NCBI RefSeq assembly: GCF_039545795.1
Contig: NZ_CP154260.1
Coordinates: forward strand, 191,001-255,000
Length of the DNA: 64,000 bases
Direction of reading: 5' to 3'
DNA from: Chitinophaga niabensis
GTDB taxonomy: Bacteria; Bacteroidota; Bacteroidia; Chitinophagales; Chitinophagaceae
Position numbers and translations under genes: made by a program. Numbering within the stretch: position 1 is the first letter of the stretch; every line of letters starts with the position of its first letter. Of the stretch, positions 25,317-34,862 are shown piece after piece. The notes under the pieces were generated by a model, which was not told the origin of the DNA, did not search any database, and saw only the letters and a program-made list of their open reading frames with translations.

Positions 25317-25667
25317 TTACTTGACCACATTGAATTTCCCCGATTCTACGAGGTTTCCGTTCTTTTCACGTAACTGGAAGATATATAGGCCGCTATAATA
25401 GTTATCGAGGTTCACCTGTGTGCGTTGTGCTATATTCTTCAGGTGATCTACTTTTTTACCGAGGAAGTTGTAAACAATAATTTCGTAAACCTTATCGTTA
25501 TTACGCTGGATCTCGAAAAAGATCTTAGTAGTAGCAGGATTAGGATAGGCTTTGACAACTTTACTCACACCCTCCGTTTCGGGAAGGGATTTAGTACTTT
25601 GAGACCATGCCGGAAGGGATATGGTACAGAGTAGGATAAATAAAATGAGTGTAGAGTTCTTCAACAT
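25317..25667 (-). CDS. Stand-alone T9SS type A sorting-domain protein
   Basis: The product has about 116 residues: a signal peptide ending LPAWSQS, a linker of about 20 residues, and then one complete T9SS type A sorting domain (KAYPNPATTKIFFEIQ, IIVYNFLGKKV, YSGLYIFQL, and a terminal GKFNVVK). There is no room for a cargo domain. In known systems this domain directs export and is removed or attached at the cell surface. The ATG at 25667 is used because the promoter box is at 25674-25681. It lies 139 bases after a PorP/SprF gene. It could be a remnant of a larger cargo, or a functional small exported protein. Confidence 0.85.
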   Translation of the reverse strand: MLKNSTLILFILLCTISLPAWSQSTKSLPETEGVSKVVKAYPNPATTKIFFEIQRNNDKVYEIIVYNFLGKKVDHLKNIAQRTQVNLDNYYSGLYIFQLREKNGNLVESGKFNVVK

Positions 25668-25673
25668 AGTATC

Positions 25674-25706
25674 CAAAGATAATGATTTTTTTAAATATCT
25701 GTCAAA
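25674..25706 (-). promoter_or_regulatory. Promoter of the sorting-domain gene
   Basis: On the minus strand TTTG (25703-25706) is followed after 21 bases by TATCTTTG (25674-25681), a full consensus promoter. The box ends six bases before the ATG, so the mRNA would be leaderless or nearly so. Confidence 0.7.
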
Positions 25707-25806
25707 CTTTTTCGGTTTTGATCCTATTATAAATATAACAAAACCTAAGCCAAAATGTATCTGTTTGCAGCGGTTTTTTGAAAATTTTAACGCTTGTTAA
25801 CGTTTT

Positions 25807-26856
25807 TCAGAAGCTCGGACAGGTTACACTGTTCAAAGTTGAGTTCCGGCTGTTCAGGAAACTTTTGAAAACCATAGACAGTTCAAACCCTCCCATTGCC
25901 TGGCTGGCAGTCCGCAGCCGGGAAACATTCACATCGTAACTCATTCCAATTTCGTAGGTACCCATATCCAGCCTGATCATGGGAACCACGGCATCGTTCC
26001 ATCTGAAGAACAGCCCGCCATAGAAACCCCTGTCTGATTCCAGCCCCTCATCGTACAAGCTGTAACCTATCATGGCCCCGCCAATAAATTCTGAATAAGA
26101 GCCCTGGTGCACCTGGTTGTAATGTGCAATCACCTTGATCCGTTCAGCCACGGGAACCGTAATGCCCATGTTAAAACTCAACTTCGGGTCCAGCGTAATA
26201 GTCTTATCATCGTAAAAGGAAACCTTGGGCCGGTTGAAATGATAATAGGCCGCGCCGACAAAGTAATTGCTTTCTTCTCCCAAAGACCCATTGTAACTCA
26301 TGCCCACACCTGCATCCCAGTAAGTATAACCTATCCTGGCCATTCTTCCTTCTTCCCCGGTAGCGGCGGCAGGATCAAAACGGCCATTGGTATATTGGTT
26401 ATTGAAAGTGAGGTGAGTAGGATCAAACTGCCGCTGTACCATACCTCCCATAAAACCCAGGGAAAGGAAGCTGCTTTTGTCTTCACTCAACGATTTGTGG
26501 TAGTTCAGGGCCGGCAATACCTGAACGGACTGCAGCCTGGAAGAGCCTGCCCGGTCGTACGACATTTGTAAACCTGCCGTGATATGGTCGTTATATTGCC
26601 CGATGGGGAATTTCATTTCCCCGCTCATGGTGCCCGTCTGATAAGGAATGGTAACACTGTTCCATTGATTGCGGTAAACTCCCTGTATGCGCACATCTCC
26701 TTTAAACAGGCCGATCAATGCCGGATTGCGCAGTATAGGTGTTTCAGCAAACTGTGACAGATGTATATCCTGGGCCTCAGCACTAAGCGCCATACTACAG
26801 CAAAGGAGCAGGCGCGCACTTTTCCACAGCGTTTTCATCGTCTTCGGCTTTTTCAT
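25807..26856 (-). CDS. PorP/SprF family type IX secretion membrane protein (second copy)
   Basis: The product has 349 residues with a signal peptide ending LSAEAQ and the family opening DIHLSQFAETPILRNPALIGL. Repeated YR-x-QW segments (GVYRNQWNSVTIPYQT) are also found in the copy at 767. The terminal part GGFELSMVFK is barrel-like. It starts 9 bases after the stop codon of a PKD protein with a type B C-terminus, so it is the probable secretion partner for the two PKD proteins upstream. It could also start at a later ATG (residue 7). Confidence 0.9.
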   Translation of the reverse strand: MKKPKTMKTLWKSARLLLCCSMALSAEAQDIHLSQFAETPILRNPALIGLFKGDVRIQGVYRNQWNSVTIPYQTGTMSGEMKFPIGQYNDHITAGLQMSYDRAGSSRLQSVQVLPALNYHKSLSEDKSSFLSLGFMGGMVQRQFDPTHLTFNNQYTNGRFDPAAATGEEGRMARIGYTYWDAGVGMSYNGSLGEESNYFVGAAYYHFNRPKVSFYDDKTITLDPKLSFNMGITVPVAERIKVIAHYNQVHQGSYSEFIGGAMIGYSLYDEGLESDRGFYGGLFFRWNDAVVPMIRLDMGTYEIGMSYDVNVSRLRTASQAMGGFELSMVFKSFLNSRNSTLNSVTCPSF

Positions 26857-26865
26857 GGTATGGTG

Positions 26866-29712
26866 TTATCGGAATAAAGTTACGTTTCCTTTTAGTTGGA
26901 ATTTCTCTTTTGTGTCACAAACCGCCTCAAAAAGATAAATATACACGTCCGGCGGCAAAGCTTTTCCCTTCAGCGTACCGTCCCAACCCTGGCTGATATC
27001 TTCTACATTGAAATTCTCTCTTTTGAATACTTCCTGCCCGAAACGGTTAAAGATCCGCAGGGATCTGATCACCTGCACACCCTTTCCGCGTGGATAAAAT
27101 ACATCGTTCGCACCATCTCCGTTGGGTGTAAAACCGGTGGGGAAGAACACAATGCCCTGATCACATACCAGCTTGATGTTCACCACATCTGTTTTTTTAC
27201 AGCCATTATTGTTTGTTACTTCCAGCGCGTAGTCCATAGACTGGCGGATGGCAGATACCGTTTGCGGACATGTTGAACAATCAAGATACGTGCTAGGTTT
27301 CCATTCCCACTTGATCACATCATTGCTGTAAGTGGAAGTAAGGTTCACCAGGCTGCCAACTGTTACTACCTGGTCCGGCCCCACATTTACGGCAGGTACC
27401 GGTTTCACGGTCACGGTCACCTGTGCGCTGGCAGAAGGGCAGGCCACATCGTTACCGGCCACTACGGTATAAGTAGTATTGGCTGTTGGCGTAACAATAG
27501 GCATGGCAGTAGCCGGCCCGCTGATGGCATCCGTATTAGGCGTCCAGCTGTAAGTGGCAGCTCCTTCGGCACGCAGTTGTGCACTCATGCCCAGGCAGAT
27601 GGCTGTATCCGCGCTTACCTGTAAACGAACAACAGGCACTACTTTCAACTGTACCGTATCACTGGCCGAACAACCGTAGACATTAGTGGCAATGGCTATA
27701 TAAGAAGTGTCTTTTAATGGAGAAACAACAGGATTAATGCAATTGGTACAACTTAACTGGTAAGCAGGTTGCCAGGCCACCGGATCGTTGCTGATCGCCT
27801 GCAGTGTTACGCTGTTGCCTTCACATATTTTAGCCTGTGGTGTTGTGGCATGCACAAATGGAGTAGGGCGCACAGGGATTTGAACTGTAACAGAATCCAC
27901 ACAGTTACGTGCATCTGTTACGATCAGCTTCACCGGGAAAGGGCCACTGGCATTATATTTTGTTGGTGCAGGAACCTGTATGACGGATGTTGTTCCATTC
28001 CCCAGATCCCATTTCCAGTTTGTCAGAGGGATGTTGGGAGAAGGAACAGAAGATTCGGAAAACCTTACCGGTTGGCCTTCGCAGGCTGTTGCTGCCAGTG
28101 TAAAACCCGCAATAGGCGCTATTACATTTAAATGATCTCTTTTCACAATCGTATCTGCACAATAGGCAGGATCGTTATACCGGATGATCAGTGTGTCTGT
28201 AAAAAGCCCTTTCACCAGCATTGTTTTTTTGATGTCTACATCCGTGGTGGTTAAGCTGGTACCATCCCCGAACCTCCAGTTGTAGCTGTCTACCAGGGTA
28301 TGCGGCACATGCACCACGCCATAATCTACTTCGCTGCTGCGGCAAATGGTACCTACACCGGTATGAAAATCTGCTGTGAAAACCTGTATTGTTTTGAAGA
28401 TGGTGCTCATGCAATTCTGTGCTGCATTCCTTACTGTCAGCCGCACATTGTAAGTGCCGGGTTGGGTATAGGCATGGACAGGATGCATGCTGTTGTCAAA
28501 TGGAGAGTTATCAGCAAAATCCCACTCATAAGTATCGGTAGCTGAACCGGCAGAAGTATTTGTAAAGTTATAAGCGTTCTTGTTATCACATCGGCGGGTA
28601 AAGCTGAAATCAGCTACAGGACCAGTATTGGTGAGCGTGATAGGTGTTGCAGCGGTGAAACATCCATTGGAACCTGCACTCATTTGTATGGTAACGGGGC
28701 CGCTTGTACGAAATACACGATTGATGTCGTTCTCGGGGCCCTCGTAAGTTGTACCATCTCCAAAGTCCCAGCGGTAGCGGCTGGCGTTGGTGGCAGTTGC
28801 CAGGAGGCGGGCACTGGTACCTGCACAATTGTCCGGCCGCGTAGCCGTAAAACTTACGTTGGAAGGTGCAGCACCTGTTTTTACCAGTTGTGGAAAGTTG
28901 TGGGTTGCTGTACAACCCTGCTGTGTGGTAACGGCAAGACTTACATTGAAATTACCCGCCGAGTTATAGGTATGTGTAATACCTGGCGTTGTACCATTGC
29001 TACTTTGGCTATCTCCGAAAACCCAGGCATAGGAGGCTACAGGGTCGTTATTGATAGTGGTAACACTGGCGGAAAGATTCGCAGTAAAAGGTACGCAGCC
29101 CTGCAATCCTGCTCCGGAAACATTGATCACAGGTGCAGCCAGCCTGATAAAGTCCTGCTTCTTAAGTGTTTTTGTACAGCCTGTTGTATTGCTGACGGTG
29201 AGTGTGATATCAAATGTATCTATACGGGTGAATTGATGCTGAACAGTAGGGGAGTTGGTGGTAACTATTGGTGTGCCATCCCCGAAGTCCCATATCCGTT
29301 GAACTCCTCCGGGTGTCAGGTCTGTAAAAGTGGCGGTGTAAGGGCCACAGGCGATGGGCGTATTTACTGAAAAGTCTGGTACCGGCGGAGCATACACTAC
29401 AAAGTTTTGCGTGGCGCTGCTGGTACTGTTTGAATAATAAGCAGTAAGGATAACCGTTACAGGCCCTGCATTCGGAAAGGTGATCACCGGGTTGAGGTCA
29501 TTGGAAGTGTTGCCATTACCAAAGTTCCATATACAGGAAAGAGGTGTACCGGTGCTGGTATTCCGAAAGGTAAAAACAGCAGGGGCACACTGGCTAGCGG
29601 GGGAAGCGGTATAAGTAAAGCCAGCCTGCTGCGCTTTTATGAATGCCGGAGCAACCAGCATGCAAAGCAGCAACAGCAAGGGCCGGCTACGTATAGCATG
29701 CGGGTTTTTCAT
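26866..29712 (-). CDS. Large PKD-repeat T9SS type B cargo protein
   Basis: The product has about 948 residues. A signal peptide (LLLLLCMLVAPAFIKAQ) is followed by about seven PKD domains, each with a W-x-F/L-G-x-G core (for example WNFGNGNTS, WDFGDGTPI, WDLGNGTTS), then two immunoglobulin-like beta segments and a CHU_C domain (FTPNGDGANDVF, FNRFGQ, GWDG, GNVTLFR). This is the architecture of gliding and adhesion proteins secreted by the type IX system. An earlier ATG pair at 29739 would add nine residues in front of the signal peptide. It lies between a second PKD protein and the PorP/SprF gene, all on one strand. Confidence 0.88.
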   Translation of the reverse strand: MKNPHAIRSRPLLLLLCMLVAPAFIKAQQAGFTYTASPASQCAPAVFTFRNTSTGTPLSCIWNFGNGNTSNDLNPVITFPNAGPVTVILTAYYSNSTSSATQNFVVYAPPVPDFSVNTPIACGPYTATFTDLTPGGVQRIWDFGDGTPIVTTNSPTVQHQFTRIDTFDITLTVSNTTGCTKTLKKQDFIRLAAPVINVSGAGLQGCVPFTANLSASVTTINNDPVASYAWVFGDSQSSNGTTPGITHTYNSAGNFNVSLAVTTQQGCTATHNFPQLVKTGAAPSNVSFTATRPDNCAGTSARLLATATNASRYRWDFGDGTTYEGPENDINRVFRTSGPVTIQMSAGSNGCFTAATPITLTNTGPVADFSFTRRCDNKNAYNFTNTSAGSATDTYEWDFADNSPFDNSMHPVHAYTQPGTYNVRLTVRNAAQNCMSTIFKTIQVFTADFHTGVGTICRSSEVDYGVVHVPHTLVDSYNWRFGDGTSLTTTDVDIKKTMLVKGLFTDTLIIRYNDPAYCADTIVKRDHLNVIAPIAGFTLAATACEGQPVRFSESSVPSPNIPLTNWKWDLGNGTTSVIQVPAPTKYNASGPFPVKLIVTDARNCVDSVTVQIPVRPTPFVHATTPQAKICEGNSVTLQAISNDPVAWQPAYQLSCTNCINPVVSPLKDTSYIAIATNVYGCSASDTVQLKVVPVVRLQVSADTAICLGMSAQLRAEGAATYSWTPNTDAISGPATAMPIVTPTANTTYTVVAGNDVACPSASAQVTVTVKPVPAVNVGPDQVVTVGSLVNLTSTYSNDVIKWEWKPSTYLDCSTCPQTVSAIRQSMDYALEVTNNNGCKKTDVVNIKLVCDQGIVFFPTGFTPNGDGANDVFYPRGKGVQVIRSLRIFNRFGQEVFKRENFNVEDISQGWDGTLKGKALPPDVYIYLFEAVCDTKEKFQLKGNVTLFR

Positions 29713-29795
29713 ATGAGGTGCAGGGACGGTTCTCATCATTTACAAAGGATATGGGATACTTATGAATTATACAAATATATAATATTATTGTCAAA

Positions 29796-32700
29796 TTACC
29801 GCAAAAGGGTGATGTTCCCTTTGACTAGCAATGGTTCATTAGAATCACAGGTCATTTCCACGTAATAGATATAAACATCCGGGTTAAGCAATACGCCGCC
29901 GAACTTGCCATCCCATCCGCAGCCCGGATCGTCTGTATTGCAGTTACTTCTTTCAAATACCATTTGTCCCCAGCGGTTGAATATTTTAAATGATTTGATA
30001 CCGCTTATGCCTCTCCCCCTTACATAGAAGATGTCGTTCTGCCCATCTCCGTTGGGGCTGAAAGAGTTAGGAATAAAAGCGGTGCTGGCCGGGCAGACCA
30101 GTTTGATCGGCAACAGTGCGATGGTGGCGCAGCCATATTGGTTAGTGGCAGTAATGTTGTAGGTCACATCTCCTTTGGGCGTGGCTATAGGGGATGGGCA
30201 GTCTGTGCAGGTGATCCATTTGTCAGGATACCACTGCCATTGAACGATATCAGGGGAACCCTGTACACCCAAGGTCACTTCGGCACCTGCCGGCACTACT
30301 CTTCCCGGACCGGGATTAACCACCGGGGAAGGATTTACAGTTACCAGCACATTCACTGTATCTGTAAAGCAGGCATCATTACCATAACCGATCACCTGGT
30401 ATTGTGTAGTGGTAGCCGGTCTTGCAAACGGATTGGCAATATCAGCCCTGCTCAGGCCGGTGGCCGGTATCCAGCGATAACGCATGGCGCCGCTTGCAGA
30501 AAGCTGTGTTTGCTTACCACTGCAGATCACCGCATTATTAGATCTTACATCGAAAGGATGTGATACGGTTATGCGCATAGAATCGTTAGCTATGCAGCCG
30601 AAGTTGTTTATCACGCGTACACGGTAAGTAGTATCCATTACAGGATTCACATTTGGGTTGGCGTTGCCTGCATCTGAAATATTGTAATTGGTCCAGGAGT
30701 ATGTTCCGGGGCTTGCATTGGATTGTAGTTGAAGCGACTGCCCTTCGCAGAGTACAGCTTGTTTCGGCATCACATTCACAGTCGGTAATGGATTCACCGA
30801 AACGGGTACTATAGCTGAATCCGGGCATTTATTGTTCTCGTTGCGGATCAACAGTTTTACCTGGTGGTTGCCGGGTGTTCTGAACACCATCCGCGGATTG
30901 GCGCCGGTAGCGTTGGTGGGCACATTGTCCAGCTGCCATACCCATCTGGTACCTGGCAGTCCCTTGCCCTCTGATCCCATGAAAACAATAGAATCGCCGG
31001 CACAGATAGGATTCACGGGGCTTAAAAGTGCTTCCGGAAGTGGTTCTACTTTTACAGGCATTGTGAGTTCAGCTGTACATCCATAGAAACTGGTCACCAC
31101 CAGTTTAGCCTGGTAGGTACCTACGCCGCTGTAAAAATAGGTTGGGTTGAGCGCTGTGCTTACATCATCTGTTCTGTTGGTAATACCAAAATCCCAGAGA
31201 TAGGTTTGCGGCTGCTGAAGCCTCAGATAAGAAAGGCTGGTACTGCTATTGGTGAAGAATACATCACCTGCATCACATGCCAGTGCATCGTCTACCGCAA
31301 AAGATGCATTCGCCTTATCTACGATGATCGTTTCCTCGGGGCCTTGTGCAGGCACTCTGCAACCTTGCGCATCTTCCAGGATCACCCTTGGATGATAGAT
31401 ACCCTCTTTATCGTAAGTGTATTTGTAAGAGTTAGTGGTAGTGATCTGAACATTCCCGTTATCAAAGTCCCATATGTACTTCACAGCATTCGTAGAGGTA
31501 GCAGAGATCGTCATTTCATGTGGCACGCAACCGGTTTTCGGTGTCATGTCGCGGGTACCGGTAGGACCCTTGATAGTGATCTGCCGCGAGGTAGAATTGA
31601 TGCACTCACCGGCGGAATAAACATCCAGGCGGATGGTGTAGGTGCCGGGCAGGTTAAATACGTGTGAAGGGTTTTGCAGGCTGGAGCGGCTGCCATCTCC
31701 AAAATCCCATACGGAACGCACGTATTGGCTGCTTTCATTTGTGAACTGTACGAGTACCGGAGGGCATGCCTGCAAATCGGATGGCATGCTGAACTTTGCA
31801 ACCGGATCAGGAATAATAACAAATTTGCCTTTCGTTACTGTTTCCGTACAGCCGATGGTGTTAGTAACAGTCAATGTTACATCATACTCACCGGGTGTTG
31901 AATAGGCTTTTACCGGATGCTGCAGGTTACTTGTAGCGCCATCTCCGAATTCCCATGCATACGTAAGCCCGCTGCCTGTTGAAGTATTGCTGAATTGAAT
32001 AGGCTGGTCCCTGCAGGCAATGGTGGAAGGTGTACGGAAGTTTGAAGTAACGCCTGTTACTGGAACCGGTTTGGTGATGGACGTCACACATCCTGCATTG
32101 TCTTCTACCTGTAACCGCACATTATATGTACCGGTTTGCGCAAAGGCATGTTTGTAATCTACCGGTTTGGTTTGCAATACCTGGGGTGTAGTACCGTCTC
32201 CAAAATTCCATGTCCAGGAGCGGATGTTATAACCATGAGAAGCAACAGAGGCATCTGTGAATAATTGTTCATCTCCCTTACAATTCCGGCCGGTAAAATT
32301 GAAATCAGCTGTAGCGCCGTTCACTTTTACAGGGATGATGTTGGATGCGCTGACACAGCCGTTCCTGTCTAACACCGTCAGTACAACATTGTAATCACCG
32401 GGTGTGTTATATGTTTTGGAAATGGAAGTACCCGGAACCGGAGCATATGTACCATCTCCCCAATTCCATGCATAGGAAGCAATGTTGGCAGGGTTGGTAT
32501 TACTTCTTGTAAAAGTAACTGAACCGCCTGCGCATATTTCTGTATTAAGCGCAGAGATAATGGGCTTTTCATCAATCACTTCTATCGTTACCGCATGTAC
32601 AGATTCGCAATTGCCGTCATTCACCGTAAGGCGGATGGTATATACTCCCGGTGCTGCATACACGTGCGTAGGTGAAGGAGTGGTCACCAGCGGGGTATTA

Positions 32701-34640
32701 TCTCCAAAATCCCATGACCAGAAACGGGGTGTTCCCGCTATAGGGCCAAAGTCTGAAAGGTCTGTGAAGTTCACCGTATACCTGTCGTTACAATTCCTGT
32801 TGATCATGAAATTGGCAATAGGAGGCAGGATAGTGATAAAGTCTATTTTAGTAAGGGTACGGCGGCAACCATAATTGCTCACGGTAAGTGTTACATCGTG
32901 CCTGCCGATATTGCGGAAAATATGTGAAGGGTTTTCCGCTGTTTCCGTACTGCCTCCATCGTCCGGGAAATACCAAAGCCATTCTGTGCCGCGGGGAACA
33001 GATTGATTCACAAAGTTAACCGGGAATCGCTGGCAGGGATTCTTCGGATCTCCGTCAAATTGCACAACAGGTATTCTGCCGGCGCGTACAGTAGTGTCTA
33101 TAGTATATTGGCAGCCCCCCGTTATATTCACCACCAGCCGTACGTTAAATATACCTTCTGTGGTATAAGTATGAGAAGGTTGTACAGCAGTAGAAGTGGT
33201 GCCGTCTCCAAAATCCCAGCTATAACCGGTGATCATGCCGGCACTCAGTAAGGTGGCACTGAATGTAGTGCTGAGCGGCAAACAGCCTTCAGGATTTGAG
33301 ATATACATCTGTACATCCGGTTCTTCCACGCGGATGTAATCAGGCAGTGTTACACTGGCCTCACAACCCTGGTCAGACCTCACCCGCAATGCAACATCAT
33401 AACTGCCAAATCGTGTATAGCTATGGGTTGGGTTCAATCCTGTACCTGTAGTACCATCTCCGAAATTCCAGAACCATTCTGTGGCGCCGGTGGATGTAGA
33501 AGTGAATTGTGTGTTGAAAGGAATAGCGCAACCCTGTGGAGGTGTTGCCGTAAAGCTGGCCACCGGAGAGGGATGCACTGTAATGGTTTTGGTAATGGTT
33601 TCCATACAACCCGGCAGGCCGGATTCCAGCGTGAAAACATAATCACCTGGCGCCGAAAAGTAATAGGAAGCATCCGTGCCATATGTTTGTCTTCCATCCG
33701 GTAAGGTCCAGGTAGAAAGCGTTGGGCGTGGCATGGTGGTATTGATCAGGGGTACATTAACACCTGTACAAACCGGGCCCTGCGTGGTAAAATCAGCCCT
33801 TGTTTTTTCAATGGTGATGAACGCAGGTTTAGTGATCACTGCTTCGCAACCTTGTGCATTCCTTGCCCTTAAGGTTACAGTAAAACGCCCTTCCTGCTGG
33901 TATTCCACGGTAGGGTTGGCAGCTGTTGAAGTAGTGCCGTTCCCAAAGTCCCAGGCATAGGTTAAACCTGCCGGGCCGGTACTGGTGAAATTAACAGTCA
34001 GGGGTGTGGTGCAGCTGCTGAAGGCATCAGAGGTGAAATCCACGTTTGGCGTTTCCCCAACATTGATCAGCCGGGCTTTTTCAAGACCGGCTGAACAACC
34101 GAAACTATTGGTAGCGATGATGTTAATGGAAAAGTTCCCGCCCACGTTATAGGTATGGGTAGGGTTGGGGTCAGAAGTGATCACACCATCCCCAAAGTCC
34201 CAGGTCACATTTTGCAGGGTACCGGAACCGGGGGTACTCTGGTCTGTAAACTGGATAGGTAAGGGCGTACATCCGACTACGTTGGACACTGAGAACTGGG
34301 GTACCGGTCTCGCATATACTTCAATGTTCTCGCTATATGTTTTTGGGCCACCTGGATAAGTAACCGTTAAGGTTACTTTGTAAGTACCGGGGTTGAGATA
34401 GGTGATACCGGCATCCCTTGTGGTAGCGGTAGAACCTTGTCCAAAGTCCCACAGGTAGGCGGTGGCACCGTTGTCAGACATGTTGGTAAAGGAAAGGGCG
34501 TGTGGAGCGCAATCGTTTTGTTTGCCATTAATAGTAAACCTTACTGTCTGTGCACTGGAATGCAGGGAAGCCGCAGTACATGCAAGCAGTAGGATGGCGC
34601 AATACGTTCTAAAACAGCACAACTGTTTTTGGTAGTTCAT
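29796..34640 (-). CDS. Very large PKD-repeat T9SS type B cargo protein
   Basis: The product has about 1614 residues, starts with a signal peptide ending SSAQ and holds about 15 PKD-like domains, from WDFGQG near the start to WQLDN near residue 1290. Most keep the WDFGDG core, but a few are degenerate (WTLPDG, WYFPDD, WDFDNG), as is usual in old repeat arrays. Two Ig-like segments and a CHU_C domain follow (FSPNGDGQNDIF, FNRWGQ, GWDGKF, GNITLLR). It is likely a surface adhesin or gliding-related protein exported by T9SS. An ATG at 34667 would add nine residues. The next gene begins 56 bases downstream of its stop codon. Confidence 0.88.
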   Translation of the reverse strand: MNYQKQLCCFRTYCAILLLACTAASLHSSAQTVRFTINGKQNDCAPHALSFTNMSDNGATAYLWDFGQGSTATTRDAGITYLNPGTYKVTLTVTYPGGPKTYSENIEVYARPVPQFSVSNVVGCTPLPIQFTDQSTPGSGTLQNVTWDFGDGVITSDPNPTHTYNVGGNFSINIIATNSFGCSAGLEKARLINVGETPNVDFTSDAFSSCTTPLTVNFTSTGPAGLTYAWDFGNGTTSTAANPTVEYQQEGRFTVTLRARNAQGCEAVITKPAFITIEKTRADFTTQGPVCTGVNVPLINTTMPRPTLSTWTLPDGRQTYGTDASYYFSAPGDYVFTLESGLPGCMETITKTITVHPSPVASFTATPPQGCAIPFNTQFTSTSTGATEWFWNFGDGTTGTGLNPTHSYTRFGSYDVALRVRSDQGCEASVTLPDYIRVEEPDVQMYISNPEGCLPLSTTFSATLLSAGMITGYSWDFGDGTTSTAVQPSHTYTTEGIFNVRLVVNITGGCQYTIDTTVRAGRIPVVQFDGDPKNPCQRFPVNFVNQSVPRGTEWLWYFPDDGGSTETAENPSHIFRNIGRHDVTLTVSNYGCRRTLTKIDFITILPPIANFMINRNCNDRYTVNFTDLSDFGPIAGTPRFWSWDFGDNTPLVTTPSPTHVYAAPGVYTIRLTVNDGNCESVHAVTIEVIDEKPIISALNTEICAGGSVTFTRSNTNPANIASYAWNWGDGTYAPVPGTSISKTYNTPGDYNVVLTVLDRNGCVSASNIIPVKVNGATADFNFTGRNCKGDEQLFTDASVASHGYNIRSWTWNFGDGTTPQVLQTKPVDYKHAFAQTGTYNVRLQVEDNAGCVTSITKPVPVTGVTSNFRTPSTIACRDQPIQFSNTSTGSGLTYAWEFGDGATSNLQHPVKAYSTPGEYDVTLTVTNTIGCTETVTKGKFVIIPDPVAKFSMPSDLQACPPVLVQFTNESSQYVRSVWDFGDGSRSSLQNPSHVFNLPGTYTIRLDVYSAGECINSTSRQITIKGPTGTRDMTPKTGCVPHEMTISATSTNAVKYIWDFDNGNVQITTTNSYKYTYDKEGIYHPRVILEDAQGCRVPAQGPEETIIVDKANASFAVDDALACDAGDVFFTNSSTSLSYLRLQQPQTYLWDFGITNRTDDVSTALNPTYFYSGVGTYQAKLVVTSFYGCTAELTMPVKVEPLPEALLSPVNPICAGDSIVFMGSEGKGLPGTRWVWQLDNVPTNATGANPRMVFRTPGNHQVKLLIRNENNKCPDSAIVPVSVNPLPTVNVMPKQAVLCEGQSLQLQSNASPGTYSWTNYNISDAGNANPNVNPVMDTTYRVRVINNFGCIANDSMRITVSHPFDVRSNNAVICSGKQTQLSASGAMRYRWIPATGLSRADIANPFARPATTTQYQVIGYGNDACFTDTVNVLVTVNPSPVVNPGPGRVVPAGAEVTLGVQGSPDIVQWQWYPDKWITCTDCPSPIATPKGDVTYNITATNQYGCATIALLPIKLVCPASTAFIPNSFSPNGDGQNDIFYVRGRGISGIKSFKIFNRWGQMVFERSNCNTDDPGCGWDGKFGGVLLNPDVYIYYVEMTCDSNEPLLVKGNITLLR

Positions 34641-34752
34641 GGATATCGGATATAGTCGCAGGTGCATGGGGCAATGTGCCCAATTCGTAATCTGATCTAA
34701 AATTAATATTTAAAAAACAATTATCTGTCTATATTAACATTATGTTTTCATA

Positions 34753-34860
34753 CTGTTAACTGAATTATCACTTATTTGCTGCCTGGCGGAGGTATGCTAC
34801 TCAATCATTCTCAGGCCTTTCTACCATTTGAATCAAGCAATTAGTACAAACAGTTAACAG
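34753..34860. repeat. Distant inverted repeat CTGTTAACTG / CAGTTAACAG
   Basis: One 10-base arm at 34753-34762 and its exact reverse complement at 34851-34860 flank an 88-base region between the divergent PKD and TPMT genes. Both contain the palindrome GTTAAC. The second arm ends two bases before the TPMT start codon. They may be paired protein sites, or chance. Confidence 0.35.
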
Positions 34861-34862
34861 GT

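Noticed and set aside
28684..29370. Long open frame on the plus strand inside a PKD gene (228 codons)
   Set aside because: It lies opposite a well-supported coding region, has many Cys and no recognisable domain, and shows no promoter or start context.
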